Shown: positions 48,301-63,000 of the stretch, piece after piece
Position numbering within the stretch: the first letter of the stretch is position 1
How the letters are laid out: the number at the start of each line of letters is the position of its first letter
Assembly: GCA_032433765.1 (NCBI GenBank)
Contig: JAVIAB010000159.1
Span: 56,152,333-56,216,332, forward strand
Length of the DNA stretch: 64,000 bases
Direction of reading: 5' to 3'
Source of the DNA: Megaustenia siamemsis
Taxonomy: Eukaryota; Mollusca; Gastropoda; Stylommatophora; Ariophantidae
Program-made: the position numbers and the translations under genes
The notes under the pieces: generated by a model
What the model was told of the DNA's origin: nothing
The model's input: the letters and a program-made list of their open reading frames with translations, nothing else
The model's database searches: none

Positions 48301-49037
48301 GAAAGGCTACAAGATGGCATTATGACACGACCTTGTTCGTTAGTCCTATGCTTTATCATTTTGTAGCAAGATACAGACTCGGCACCGACACTATGTTGAA
48401 ACTGCCACATCTCTTTCTGACACTGGTTACACATCGCTAGAGCTAATAAATGTTTGTAAGGGACGTCGTCACTATTGTACTCTACAAGAATTGTGTCCCA
48501 AAGATGAACAATGTGACTCTCATACTCGGCATTTAACACCACAACAAACACCTTGATGCTGGTACCTTGTTGCAGTAAAATGTCCGGGAAGTGTTCTCAT
48601 TTCAATGTTTGATAAACCTTTACCCTGAAGAAACATAACAGCAACGTGGGTGACATTTTTCCTGACCCCGTCCATCTCAGAAAACAGGCGGTGAACAAAC
48701 CGTAATTTGAGTCGAATGGTCTCATTGATGTTATCATAGCTATTCGCCATGTCGACGATCTTATATCCGTAAGTAACTAGTTTAGAGGTTTCATTAAATC
48801 GCCAAGAGCTGACGTTAACATCAGGGTTGTCGACAGAGAACAGGTCGTAAACTGTTGCGAATAGAACACGCGCAGTTGTCTTGTTGCTTGGGAAGCTTAA
48901 TTGATGATTAATAAAACCGCGGCATGTGTTTCTTTGTCTGTCTTGATATTGGTCATTAAAATACAAACACAGAACGTCCATCTCAGTCGTGGAACAATCA
49001 TCTAGCGGAAAGTTTGCAAATTTTCTCTCAGATATCA
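45361..49037 (-). pseudogene. Receptor gene B: paralogue of gene A, with two frame breaks and one nonsense codon
   Basis: A 3.68-kb exon opened by a good acceptor (TTGTCTATTTTCAG) in phase 1. Order as in gene A: vWA-like (DVLCLYFNDQYQ, VTHVAVMFLQGKG); lectin-like (about 48440-47925; WMAGMPSNG, WLDNNC); LDLa modules (YCIPQHYVL...GEDE, VCLHPDLVCNGHPDCPHKDD); about five LRRs (LQDLDLSYN, IRRLNLSYN, LDTLDLSHT, LTKLDLSFT); Cys hinge; seven helices with NLAVCDFIMG, FLCWFPI and NPLFY. The DRY motif reads DQY. The frame is broken near 48580 and 47043 (GGG shortened to GG), and TAG at 47922-47924 stands where gene A has Glu, just after the lectin domain. If real, the product would be a secreted vWA-lectin fragment. 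A candidate signal exon lies at 63375-63420. Confidence 0.82.
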
Positions 49038-49849
49038 CTGAAAATAGACAAATAGTACATCGGGATATGCAGCAACACAAAATGTTGTGTCGACAAATGA
49101 ACACCAAATGAAACATGACATATTTGTTTAATTTCAACGTTACCAAAGTAATGTATAGCTAGTTTTCTGCGTTTCCACTATTTAATGGAACTGTTTTCCA
49201 GCATTGCAATTCTGATAATTCTCAGTCAAACTATCCCCATTTGTCTCACAAGTCGTATGATACAATGATACTCATATGTTGTCAGATACTATTGTGATTG
49301 GCTTATCGCTTGGGATCACTTGTCTACGCTATTTGTCTCTGTTCTTGAACACATTCCTCTCACCCAAGGTACATAGAAAGGTCTCTGTTCTATACTATTA
49401 TATCCACGGAATAAGTTTTAGTGCAGTCGTGGCACCCGCCGTTCCCGCTCCACTGCACGTCCCAGCATTTCTTGAAGTGAATGCAGACTGTCTTTCTTTT
49501 ATATCGTTCAGTTTACTCTTCTTAAAAGCAATTTTTATTAACCAATTTACATTTCTTATGAAACATTTTGTTGTCAAGTTGATAGTTCTTAAACACATTT
49601 CTCTCATCAGCTAATAGGGGATAACAATAAGGGATGAATGTACATAATATTCAATACAACATAGCAATAACATGAGGCTTCTGAAGACTGAAAACAGGCA
49701 ATTATCATTCCAATATAGAAAAGAAAAGTAGCTAGAGAGACTGCAATCAATTTAGAGCTATCTCTCTTCTCATCTAGTGGAGAAGTTTTATGCCAACATT
49801 ACTGAATGAAACGGCTCAAACCATTTACATAACTACATATACGCGAGTA
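49038..49849. other. Proximal first intron of receptor gene B, unassigned
   Basis: No gene or known repeat could be supported. Frames in 49276-49614 lack motifs. Confidence 0.4.
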
Positions 49850-50330
49850 TTACATGGGGTCCCAAAGGGTTCCGAAAAATAAATAGAGGATGTGCTAACG
49901 TAATAATCATCCTGAAACAGCTAGCAGGCAAGGCGGCAGGATATAGCCACAATATTTAATAGCTTTCATTGACCAGGAAAAATAATTCCACTGAGTAAAA
50001 TAAGAACAAAAATGGACGATGCTAGCGGCATACGTCAGTAAGAAAACATCTAACAAACCTATGCAGAAGTCTATACATTAACATGAGCTGATGCACAGTT
50101 AGAAAGCAGCAGACTACATGACCAATTCGAAGAAAGAACATGAGTAAAACAAGAGCCAGTACTATCTCTCTTATTGTTTAGTGCTTACATGGACTTCATA
50201 CATCAGTTAGCCAACCCATCGACACAAACGAGCTTAACGAGCTACCAGTTGACATGGGGAAACACAAGAGCCAGTACTATCTCCCCTATTGTTTAGTACA
50301 TGGACTTCATGCGTGAGTTAGTACGTTTGG
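49850..50330 (+). mobile_element. LINE RT fragment (decayed)
   Basis: Across frame breaks: GFRKINRGCANVIIILKQLA, LIAFIDQEK (RT block with catalytic Asp region), and EPVLSLLLFSAYMDFIHQLA (block before the palm). No palm motif was found. Confidence 0.65.
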
Positions 50331-50384
50331 CATGTCTTTTTAATGATATGTCTGTACTGTCTTCCTTGTGGTCATTGCTTATTA

Positions 50385-50540
50385 ACTTTCTCGTACGCGT
50401 TCCATGTATTGTTACAGATACATGCTCTATCTATTTTCTTCAACCCAGCTCTTGAATCTGCCAATGACATTAGAGCTGTGTTGCTGACTTCCCACATTTC
50501 ATCTACCGTCTTCCCTTCTAGTTCTGTCTACCTTACCTTT
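50385..50540 (-). mobile_element. RTE-like LINE fragment, endonuclease-RT linker
   Basis: The minus strand reads EMWEVSNTALMSLADSRAGL, then KKIDRACICNNTWN, which aligns with EMWDSQSKILMTAAEASAGL in the intact LINE at 17.4-20.4 kb. Confidence 0.7.
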
Positions 50541-50809
50541 CTTAAATCTAGTTCTATCACCCAGCACACAGTTCTTAAATATACTTCTTTCGTTCTGCTG
50601 ACCATATGGAAACAAATGCTAAGCTGTCTGTTAAAACGTATGTTTCTAACTAGCTAACCATTAATGTACACGATCCTTCAGTTTGAGTTTCCTTTCATAA
50701 AAGTAACTTTTCGTTTCTAAACACACGTTAGATGGTTAACATCATCATCATCATGTGCCATACCTGTTGGCTTGGGCAATCATGTCCTTCCACCATATTA
50801 TATCTACCG

Positions 50810-50985
50810 TGCATCGTATCAGTTCTGTTGTTGACTGTTTTCCATGCCATGACTCCAAGCTATCTAGTACTTTGTCTCTTTGTGGTCCGCGATCTCTCTT
50901 TCCTTTATTTTGCCAGTTGTAACCAAGTATTCCAACTTTCCTCTTCTCATGATGTGCCCGAAAAATATTGATTGTTTCTGTCTGT
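50810..50985 (-). mobile_element. LINE tail fragment
   Basis: A minus-strand copy of the HIMRRGKLGYLVTTGKIKER-type tail with a SWHGK-like ending. Near identical over short stretches to 44340-44480. Confidence 0.8.
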
Positions 50986-51016
50986 TAACGTCACCATTTC
51001 TAAATCCCGGTTCAAC

Positions 51017-51205
51017 TGCCCAACTCATCATTTCTAAACGTATTTTTCTAGTTCATCTCACATTTCCTAAACTCAATCGCCCAACTCATCATTTCTAAAC
51101 GTATTTTTCTAGTTCATCTCACATTTCCTAAACTCAACCGCCCAACTCATCATTTCCAAACGTATCTTTCTAGTTCAACTCACATTTCCTAAACTCAACC
51201 GTACA
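51017..51205. repeat. 61-bp tandem repeat
   Basis: Three copies of a 61-bp unit (CCCAACTCATCATTTCTAAA, then CGTATTTTTCTAGTTCATCT). Confidence 0.9.
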
Positions 51206-51484
51206 ACTCCCCCTTTCAGAACATGTATATATTTCTACTATCACACAATCTCTTTATACATATACTTCTGACAGCACAGACAAACTCACTATCTTCTAAA
51301 CACTTCTACTGCAAACCTGCGTTTGTGTACATATTTCTACAGTCCAGTTTATCATTTATTAGCTCTTCGGTGCAATCTAATTTATTATGCCCAAGTTACC
51401 TTTTGTTAATACAACACCACATCGAACTCGTTGTATGGGAGCACAATTCTACAGCTTGATATCCATTTTTATGATACCATTTTC

Positions 51485-51895
51485 ATCACCTAGGGTGCCT
51501 CGGTAGCCTAGTTGGGAACACCACCCGACTGGACTACCGACTTTCGGACAACCCGTGTTCGATTCCCGCCGGGAGCAGTGTGAGTTGTTACGCGGTTGGA
51601 CCCAACAAAAAAATACCCCCACGGTCGACCCAGCCGTTGGCAGAAATGGGTACCAGGGTATTACCTTGGGAAGGTGAGAAATGTTGCATCGCATCTGAGT
51701 TTTGATGTTTGATACAGAAATATCTGAACATTTCTGGGCAGGCGGCCGAGCACATACGGGTGTAAACTCGCGTGCTAAGATAGGCGGCCGAGCACATACG
51801 GGTGTAAACTCGCGTGCTAAGATAGGCGGCCGAGCACATACGGGTGTAAACTCGCGTGCTAAGACGCCAGTTCAAGTCTCGTATTTACCGTTACC
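51485..51895 (+). mobile_element. Composite tRNA-derived SINE, copy 2, with triplicated second head
   Basis: Head 1 (GGTAGCCTAGTTGGG A box, GTGTTCGATTCCCGCC B box near 51556) and body (CCCACGGTCGACCCAGCCG) match the copy at 15398. The middle is about 200 bp shorter. The second tRNA-like head (GGCGGCCGAGCACATACGGG) is tandemly repeated at 51741, 51783 and 51825 with a 42-bp period, and only the last copy continues into the B box GTTCAAGTCTCG. Confidence 0.7.
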
Positions 51896-51899
51896 TTTT

Positions 51900-52330
51900 C
51901 CTTTACATCACCTAACTGTTTACACTTTAACATTTAAAATCTCATGTTTGTGATCCACTTTCTTTGGCCTCCTACTCATTGTTTGGGAGCTCATGTTTAC
52001 TAAAGAAACGTTACATATTTTATCTCATTTCGGCAGATCTATTAACTGTGTGTTATCACAGTTTAGTGATTAGGAGATTTTTTGTGTGAATTCATTTCAC
52101 TTGTCTACTCACTATGTTTTATCTCATTTACTTCAATCAACTCAGGTTTTTATTAAACATATCGTTGCCTTTGCACTGTTTGTTTTGATCCCATTTTTTT
52201 CTCTTTTAGCTAACTTTTTTTTACTTCTTTAAAATCATTTCTCGATCCCATTGTTTTTCTTTATCCAATTTTCATCTCTCACCTCACATTAAAGGAAAAT
52301 CCCATTTCTAATTTCACATTTGTTTTTTAT
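51900..52330. other. Unassigned T-rich DNA
   Basis: Pyrimidine-rich, possibly decayed copies of the adjoining 63-bp repeat. Nothing else seen. Confidence 0.35.
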
Positions 52331-52334
52331 CTAT

Positions 52335-52810
52335 TTTCTCTCAGTCAACTCACGGTTTGAATAAACCAACTACTCCTGTACAACTCTTTCTATCAAATTT
52401 CTCTCAGTCAGCTCACTGTTTGAATAACCAAATACTCGTGCCCAACTATTTCTGTCACATTTTCTCTTAGTCAACTCACGGTTTGAATAAATCAAATACT
52501 CTTGTACAACTCTTTCTATCAAATTTCTATCAATCAGCTCACTGTTTGAATAAACCAAATACTCTTGTCCAACTATTTCAGTCACATTTTCTCTTAGTCA
52601 ACTCACGGTTTGAATTAACCAAATACTCTTGTCCAACTGTTGCTATCACATTTATCTCAGTCAGCTCGCTGTTTGAATCAACCAAATACTCTTATACAAC
52701 TGTTTCTATCAAATTTCTCTCAGTCAAATCACGGTTTGAATAAACCAAATAATACTCTTGTCAAACTGTTTCTATCACATTTCAATCAGTCAACTCACAA
52801 TTTGAATAAA
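52335..52810. repeat. 63-bp minisatellite
   Basis: About seven diverged copies of CTCTCAGTCAACTCACGGTT, TGAATAAACCAAATACTCTT, GTCCAACTGTTTCTATC. The period is divisible by 3, so 21-residue-period frames appear. Confidence 0.92.
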
Positions 52811-52814
52811 AAGA

Positions 52815-53125
52815 GTAATTACAACATTCTAAAGGGGATCAGTTCAAGAAGAGAGCTAATGTCTAATATTTTGAAGAGACAATAATCATTCTTTGGTCAT
52901 GTAATGACAAGAGAAGCGCTGGGATATATTGTGATTACATGGACAATTGATGGACGAAGAGATAAAGGGCAGCAAAGAGAAACAATACCAGACAGCTTAA
53001 GACAATGGATCAGCAGAAGGTCAACAACAGAACGGATAAATAACTGTCGAGATCTAAGGTTGGGGAGAGACATGATCACCTACACCACACCAGCATACAT
53101 GGCACTTGATGATGATAATGATTAA
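52815..53125 (+). mobile_element. LINE 3' tail fragment
   Basis: Reads GHVMTREALGYIVITWTIDG, RRDKGQQRETIPDSLRQW and GRDMITYTTPAYMALDDDND, close to 43045-43392. Confidence 0.8.
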
Positions 53126-53269
53126 CTAGTGTTTGATCGATTGCAAATAGAGGCTCGTTTATCTCCTGTCTCCCTTTGGCTATCTTATATATATCTATAT
53201 AGTGCAGGTAGGTAATAAACAACAGGAGAGATAGGGGATGCAACTAATGTAAACTAACACCAGAAATAT

Positions 53270-53700
53270 CACAGAAGTGAAAAGGAATATCTTCTGCATC
53301 TTCTTTCCTTCCTCATCTGCCTTTCAGAGATGATGGGATACATCATTTGCGGTCTTTTGCTCTTCTGTTCGCCTCTGTTGCTGTTATGTGTCCCAATGTT
53401 TCTAATATTCTATCGATTCATCTTTTTCGTGGTAGACCCTTGGGTCTGGTGTTCTCACAACATTTGTTGAAGACTAATTGTGTTGTGTTTTGATCTTTTT
53501 GCCTTGTCACGTGGCCAAACCAGTTCATCTGTTGTGTCTTATACATATATTATATGGCAGAGGCTATTCCTAGCTCTTGTCTGAGTTCTTCATGTATGAT
53601 CTTATCTCTCAGACTGTTTCCTGTCATTCGTCTAACACATTTCATCTCAGTAGAGAATATTTTTCTTATTGCTCTTGCATCTAGGGTCCTGGGCTGGTAT
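53270..53700 (-). mobile_element. LINE RT tail of another family
   Basis: The minus strand reads FSTEMKCVRRMTGNSLRDKI, then NWFGHVTRQKD and GLPRKR, a stop, then IDRILETLGH, the post-RT region of a further LINE family. Confidence 0.7.
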
Positions 53701-54084
53701 TGGTAGTACAACGTTGGGATGAAGGTTCACAATGGAATGTCAATAAAATGAAAAAAAAGCTATAATGAAGGAGATTATATGAGCATGTATAAATTGGGGT
53801 AGTGTGAACAAGTAAAGAACGATCTGACAAATATAATATGAACGCAAATAAAAGTAAACTTGTATTTTCATAAATCAAAAAAGTCAAAAAAATTCCTTTA
53901 TATTTAATCGCATATTTTAAAACAAGTTTGTTTTTAAATATGCAATAACTTTTTTGTAGTGTTCACTTTCGTTTCTGTCATGTCTTCATTTGTATAAAAT
54001 GCAAATGATGGTTCTGCTAATAAAGTACAAACTATAAATGTACATGATAACCAACATTGCAACAGGCAGATATTTACACAAGAT

Positions 54085-57000
54085 GTCCGACACACTGAAT
54101 GAAACATGTTGATATCCGACACACTGAATGAAACATGTTGATATCGGACACACTGAATGAAACAAGTTGATATCGGACACACTGAATGAAACATGTTGAT
54201 GTCGGACACACTGAATGAAACAAGTTGATGTCGGACACACTGAATGAAACATGTTGATGTCGGACACACTGAATGAAACATGTTGATATCGGACACACTG
54301 AATGAAACATGTTGATGTTGGACACACTCAATGAAACATGTTGATGTCGGACACACTGAATGAAACATGTTGATGTCGGATACACTGAATGAAACATGTT
54401 GATATCGGACACACTGAATGAAACATGTTGATATCCGACACACTGAATGAAACATGTTGATATCGGACACACTGAATGAAACATGTTGATATCGGACACA
54501 CTTAATGAAACATTTTAATATCGGACACGCTGAATGAAACATGTTGATATCGGACACACTTAATGAAACATGTTGATATCGGACACACTGAATGAAACAT
54601 GTTGATGTTTACACACTGAATGAAACATGTTGATATCGGACACACTGAATGAAACATGTTGATATCGGACACACTGAATGAAACATGTTGATGTTGGACA
54701 CACTGAATAAAACATGTTGATATCCGACACACTGAATGAAACATGTTGATATCGGACACACTGAATGAAACATGTTGATATCGGACACACTGAATGAAAT
54801 ATCTTGATGTTGGACACACTGAATGAAACATGTTGATATCGACACACTGAATGAAACATGTTGATATCGGACACACTGAATGAAACATGTTGATGTTGTA
54901 CACACTGAATGAAACATGTTGATGTCTGACACACTGAATGAAACATGTTGATATTGGACACACTGAATGAAACATGGTGATATCGGACACACTGAATGAA
55001 ACATGTTGATATCGGACACACTGAATGAAACATGTTGATGTTGGACACACTGAATGAAACATGTTGATATCGGACACACTGAATGAAACATGTTGATATC
55101 GGACACACTGAATGAAACATGTTGATATCGGACACACTGAATGAAACTTGTTGATGTTGGACACACTGAATGAAACATGTTGATGTTGGACACACTGAAT
55201 GAAACATGTTGATATCGGACACACTGAATGAAACATGTTGATATCGGACACACTGAATGAAACATGTTGATGTTGGACACACTGAATGAAACATGTTGAT
55301 ATCGGACACACTGAATGAAACATGTTGATATCGGACACACTGAATGAAACATGTTGATATCGGACACACTGAATGAAACATGTTGATATCGGACACACTG
55401 AATGAAACATGTTGATATCGGACACACTGAATGAAACATGTTGATGTCGGACACACTTAATGCAACATGTTGATGTTGGACACACTTAATGAAACATGTT
55501 GATGTCGGACACACGGAATGAAACATGTTGATATCGGACACACTGAATGAAACATGTTGATATCGGACACACTGAATGAAACATGTTGATATCGGACACA
55601 CTGAATGAAACATGTTGATGTTGGACACACTGAATGAAACATGTTGAAATCGGACACACTGAATGAAACATGTTGATATCGGACACACTGAATGAAACAT
55701 GTTGATGTTGGACACACTGAATGAAACATGTTGATATCGGACACACTGAATGAAACATGGTGATATCGGAGACACTGAATGAAACATGTTGATATCGGAC
55801 ACACTGAATGAAACATGCTGATATCGGACACACTGAATGAAACATGTTGATATCGGACACACTGAATGGAACATGTTGATATCGGACACACTGAATGAAA
55901 CATGTTGATATCGGACACACTGAATGAAACATGTTGATGTCGGACACACTTAATGCAACATGTTGATATCGGACACACTGAATGAAACATGTTGATATCG
56001 GACACACTGAATGAAACATGTTGATATCGGACACACTGAATGAAACTTGTTGATGTTGGACACACTGAATGAAACATGTTGATGTTGGACACACTGAATG
56101 AAACATGTTGATATCGGACACACTGAATGAAACATGTTGATATCGGACACACTGAATGAAACATGTTGATGTTGGACACACTGAATGAAACATGTTGATA
56201 TCGGACACACTGAATGAAACATGTTGATATCGGACACACTGAATGAAACATGTTGATATCGGACACACTGAATGAAACATGTTGATATCGGACACACTGA
56301 ATGAAACATGTTGATGTCGGACACACTTAATGCAACATGTTGATGTTGGACACACTTAATGAAACATGTTGATGTCGGACACACGGAATGAAACATGTTG
56401 ATATCGGACACACTGAATGAAACATGTTGATATCGGACACACTGAATGAAACATGTTGATATCGGACACACTGAATGAAACATGTTGATGTTGGACACAC
56501 TGAATGAAACATGTTGATATCGGACACACTGAATGAAACATGTTGATATCGGACACACTGAATGAAACATGTTGATGTTGGACACACTGAATGAAACATG
56601 TTGATATCGACACACTGAATGAAACATGTTGATATCGGACACACTGAATGAAACATGTTGATGTTGTACACACTGAATGAAACATGTTGATGTCTGACAC
56701 ACTGAATGAAACATGTTGATATTGGACACACTGAATGAAACATGTTGATATCAGACACACTGAATGAAACATAATGATGTTGGACACACTGAATGAAACA
56801 TGTTGATGTCGGACACACTGAATGAAACATGTTGATGTCGGATACACTGAATGAAACATGTTGATATCGGACACACTGAATGAAACATGTTGATATCCGA
56901 CACACTGAATGAAACATGTTGATATCGGACACACTGAATGAAACATGTTGATATCGAACACACTTAATGAAACATTTTAATATCGGACACGCTGAATGAA

Positions 57001-60000
57001 ACATGTTGATATCGGACACACTTAATGAAACATTTTAATATCGGACACACTGAATGAAACATGTTGATGTTGGACACACTGAATGAAACATGTTGATATC
57101 GGACACACTGAATGAAACATGTTGATGTTGGACACACTGAATGAAACATGTTGATATCGTACACACAGAATGAAACACGTTGATGTCGGACACACAGAAT
57201 GAAACATGTTGATGTCGGACACACTGAATGAAACATGTTGATATCGGACACACGGAATGAAACATGTTGATATCGGACACACTGAATGAAACATGTTGAT
57301 GTTGGACACACTGAATGAAACATGTTGATATCGGACACACTGAATGAAACATGTTGATGTTGGACACACTGAATGAAACATGTTGATATCGGACACACTG
57401 AATGAAACATGTTGATATCGGACACACTGAATGAAACATGTTGATATCGGACACACTGAATGAAACATGTTGATATCGGACACACTGAATGAAACATGTT
57501 GAAATCGGACACACTGAATGAAACATGTTGATGTCGGACAAACTTAATGCAACATGTTGATGTTGGACACACTTAATGAAACATGTTGATATCGGACACA
57601 CTGAATGAAACATGTTGATATCGGACACACTGAATGAAACATGTTGATATCGGACACACTGAATGAAACATGTTGACATCGGACACACTGAATGAAACAT
57701 GTTGATATCGGACACACTGAATGAAACATGTTGATATCGGACACACTGAATGAAACATGTTGATATCGGACACACTGAATGAAACTTGTTGATGTTGGAC
57801 ACACTGAATGAAACATGTTGATGTTGGACACACTGAATGAAACATGTTGATATCGTACACACAGAATGAAACACGTTGATATCGGACACACTGAATGAAA
57901 CATGTTGATATCGGACACACGGAATGAAACATGTTGATATCGTACACACATAATGAAACACGTTGATATCGGACACACGGAATGAAACATGTTGATATCG
58001 TACACACTTAATGCAACATGTTGATGTTGGACACACTTAATGAAACATGTTGATGTCGGACACACGGAATGAAACATGTTGATATCGGACACACTGAATG
58101 AAACATGTTGATATCGGACACACTGAATGAAACATGTTGATATCGGACACACTGAATGAAACATGTTGATGTTGGACACACTGAATGAAACATGTTGATA
58201 TCGGACACACTGAATGAAACATGTTGATATCGGACACACTGAATGAAACATGTTGATGTTGGACACACTGAATGAAACATGTTGATATCGACAAACTGAA
58301 TGAAACATGTTGATATCGGACACACTGAATGAAACATGTTGATGTTGTACACACTGAATGAAACATGTTGATGTCTGACACACTGAATGAAACATGTTGA
58401 TATTGGACACACTGAATGAAACATGTTGATATCAGACACACTGAATGAAACATGTTGATATCGGACACACTGAATGAAACATGTTGATGTTTGACACACT
58501 GAATGAAACATGTTGATATCGGACACACTGAATGAAACATGTTGATGTCGGACACACTGAATGAAACAAGTTGATGTCGGACACACTGAATGAAACATGT
58601 TGATGTTGTACACACTGAATGAAACATGTTGATGTCTGACACACTGAATGAAACATGTTGATATTGGACACACTGAATGAAACATGTTGATATCAGACAC
58701 ACTGAATGAAACATGTTGATATCGGACACACTGAATGAAACATGTTGATGTTTGACACACTGAATGAAACATGTTGATATCGGACACACTGAATGAAACA
58801 TGTTGATGTCGGACACACTGAATGAAACATGTTGATATCGGACACACTGAATGAAACATGTTGATATCCGACACACTGAATGAAACATGTTGATATCGGA
58901 CACACTGAATGAAACATGTTGATATCGAACACACTTAATGAAACATTTTAATATCGGACACGCTGAATGAAACATGTTGATATCGGACACACTTAATGAA
59001 ACATTTTAATATCGGACACACTAAATGAAACATGTTGATATCGGACACACTGAATGAAACATGTTGATATCGGACACACTGAATGAAACATGTTGATGTT
59101 GGACACACTGAATGAAACATGTTGATATCGTACACACAGAATGAAACACGTTGATGTCGGACACACAGAATGAAACATGTTGATGTCGGACACACTGAAT
59201 GAAACATGTTGATATCGGACACACGGAATGAAACATGTTGATATCGGACACACTGAATGAAACATGTTGATGTTGGACACACTGAATGAAACATGTTGAT
59301 ATCGGACACACTGAATGAAACATGTTGATGTTGGACACACTGAATGAAACATGTTGATATCGGACACACTGAATGAAACATAATGATATCGGACACACTG
59401 AATGAAACATGTTGATATCGGACACACTGAATGAAACATGTTGAAATCGGACACACTGAATGAAACATGTTGATGTCGGACACACTTAATGCAACATGTT
59501 GATGTTGGACACACTTAATGAAACATGTTGATGTCGGACACACGGAATGAAACATGTTGATATCGGACACACTGAATGAAACATGTTGATATCGGACACA
59601 CTGAATGAAACATGTTGATATCGGGCACACTGAATGAAACATGTTGACATCGGACACACTGAATGAAACATGTTGATATCGGACACACTGAATGAAACAT
59701 GTTGATATCGGACACACTGAATGAAACATGTTAATATCGGACACACTGAATGAAACTTGTTGATGTTGGACACACTGAATGAAACATGTTGATGTTGGAC
59801 ACACTGAATGAAACATGTTGATATCGTACACACAGAATGAAACACGTTGATATCGGACACACTGAATGAAACATGTTGATATCGGACACACGGAATGAAA
59901 CATGTTGATATCGTACACACAGAATGAAACACGTTGATATCGGACACACGGAATGAAACATGTTGATATCGTACACACAGAATGAAAAACGTTGATATCG

Positions 60001-63000
60001 GACACACTGAATGAAACATGTTGATATCGTACACACAGAATGAAACACGTTGATATCGGACACACTGAATGAAACATGTTGATATCGTACACACAGAATG
60101 AAACACGTTGATATCGGACACACTGAATGAAACATGTTGATATAGGACTCACTGAATGAAACACGTTGATATCGTACACACAGAATGAAACACGTTGATA
60201 TCGGACACACTGAATGAAACATGTTGATATCGGACTCACTGAATGAAACACGTTGATATCGTACACACAGAATGAAACATGTTGATGTCGGACACACTGA
60301 ATGAAACATGTTGATATCGGACACACTAAATGAAATATGTTGATGTCGGACAAACAGAGCGAAACATGTTTATATAGGACACATTGAATGAATCATTTTG
60401 ATATCTGAGTTAATGTGCGAAACATGTTGATATCGGATACACTTAGCGAAACATGTTGATATCGGATACACTTAGCGAAACAAATTTATATATGATACAC
60501 TTAGCGAAACATGTTGATATCGGACACACTGAATGAAACATGTTGATATCGGACACACTGAATGAAACTTGTTGATGTTGGACACACTGAATGAAACATG
60601 TTGATGTTGGACACACTGAATGAAACATGTTGATATCGGACACACTGAATGAAACATGTTGATATCGGACACACTGAATGAAACATGTTGATGTTGGACA
60701 CACTGAATGAAACATGTTGATATCGGACACACTGAATGAAACATGTTGATATCGGACACACTGAATGAAACATGTTGATATCGGACACACTGAATGAAAC
60801 ATGTTGATATCGGACACACTGAATGAAACATGTTGATATCGGACACACTGAATGAAACATGTTGATATCGGACACACTGAATGAAACATGTTGATGTTGG
60901 ACACACTGAATGAAACATGTTGATATCGGACACACTGAATGAAACATGTTGATATCGGACACACTGAATGAAACATGTTGATGTTGGACACACTGAATGA
61001 AACATGTTGATATCGGACACACTGAATGAAACATGTTGATGTTGGACACACTGAATGAAACATGTTGATGTCGGACACACTGAATGAAACATGTTGATGT
61101 CGGACACACTGAATGAAACATGTTGATATCGGACACACTGAATGAAACATGTTGATATCCGACACACTGAATGAAACATGTTGATATCGGACACACTGAA
61201 TGAAACATGTTGATATCGGACACACTTAATGAAACATTTTAATATCGGACACGCTGAATGAAACATGTTGATATCGGACACACTGAATGAAACATGTTGA
61301 TGTTGGACACACTGAATGAAACATGTTGATATCGTACACACAGAATGAAACACGTTGATGTCGGACACACTGAATGAAACATGTTGATGTCGGACACACT
61401 GAATGAAACATGTTGATATCGGACACACGGAATGAAACATGTTGATATCGGACACACTGAATGAAACATGTTGATGTTGGACACACTGAATGAAACATGT
61501 TGATATCGGACACACTGAATGAAACATGTTGATGTCGGACACACTTAATGCAACATGTTGATGTTGGACACACTTAACGAAACATGTTGATGTCGGACAC
61601 ACGGAATGAAACATGTTGATATCGGACACACTGAATGAAACATGTTGATATCGGACACACTGAATGAAACATGTTGATATCGGACACACTGAATGAAACA
61701 TGTTGACATCGGACACACTGAATGAAACATGTTGATATCGGACACACTGAATGAAACATGTTGATATCGGACACACTGAATGAAACATGTTGATATCGGA
61801 CACACTGAATGAAACTTGTTGATGTTGGACACACTGAATGAAACATGTTGATGTTGGACACACTGAATGAAACATGTTGATATCGTACACACAGAATGAA
61901 ACACGTTGATATCGGACACACTGAATGAAACATGTTGATATCGGACACACGGAATGAAACGTGTTGATATCGTACACACAGAATGAAACACGTTGATATC
62001 GGACACACTGAATGAAACATGTTGATATCGTACACACAGAATGAAACACGTTGATATCGGACACACTGAATGAAACATGTTGATATCGTACACACAGAAT
62101 GAAACACGTTGATATCGGACACACTGAATGAAACATGTTGATATCGTACACACAGAATGAAACACGTTGATATCGGACACACTGAATGAAACATGTTGAT
62201 ATAGGACTCACTGAATGAAACACGTTGATATCGTACACACAGAATGAAACACGTTGATATCGGACACACTGAATGAAACATGTTGATATCGGACTCACTG
62301 AATGAAACACGTTGATATCGTACACACAGAATGAAACACGTTGATATCGGACACACTGAATGAAACATGTTGATATCGTACACACAGAATGAAACACGTT
62401 GATATCGGACACACTGAATGAAACATGTTGATATCGGACTCACTGAATGAAACATGTTGATATCGTACACACAGAATGAAACACGTTGATGTCGGACACA
62501 CTGAATTAAACATGTTGATGTCGGACACACTGAATGAAACACGTTGATGTCGGACACACTGAATGAAACATGTTGATATCGTACACACAGAATGAAACAC
62601 GTTGATGTCGGACACACTGAATGAAACATGTTGATGTCGGACACACTGAATGAAACATGTTGATATCGGACACACGGAATGAAACATGTTGATATCGGAC
62701 ACACTGAATGAAACATGTTGATGTTGGACACCCTGAATGAAACATGTTGATATCGGACACACTGAATGAAACATGTTGATATCGGACACACTGAATGAAA
62801 CATGTTGATATCGGACACACGGAATGAAACACGTTGATATCGGACACACTGAATGAAACATGTTGATGTCGGACACACTGAATGAAACATGTTGATGTCG
62901 GACACACTGAATGAAACATGTTGATATCGGACACACTGAATGAAACATGTTGATGTCGGACACACTGAATGAAACATGTTGATATCGGACACACTAAATG

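Noticed and set aside
51741..51890. Cluster of three tRNA genes
   Set aside because: 42-bp units are too short. Only an A-box-like half is repeated, and one B box is present at the end.
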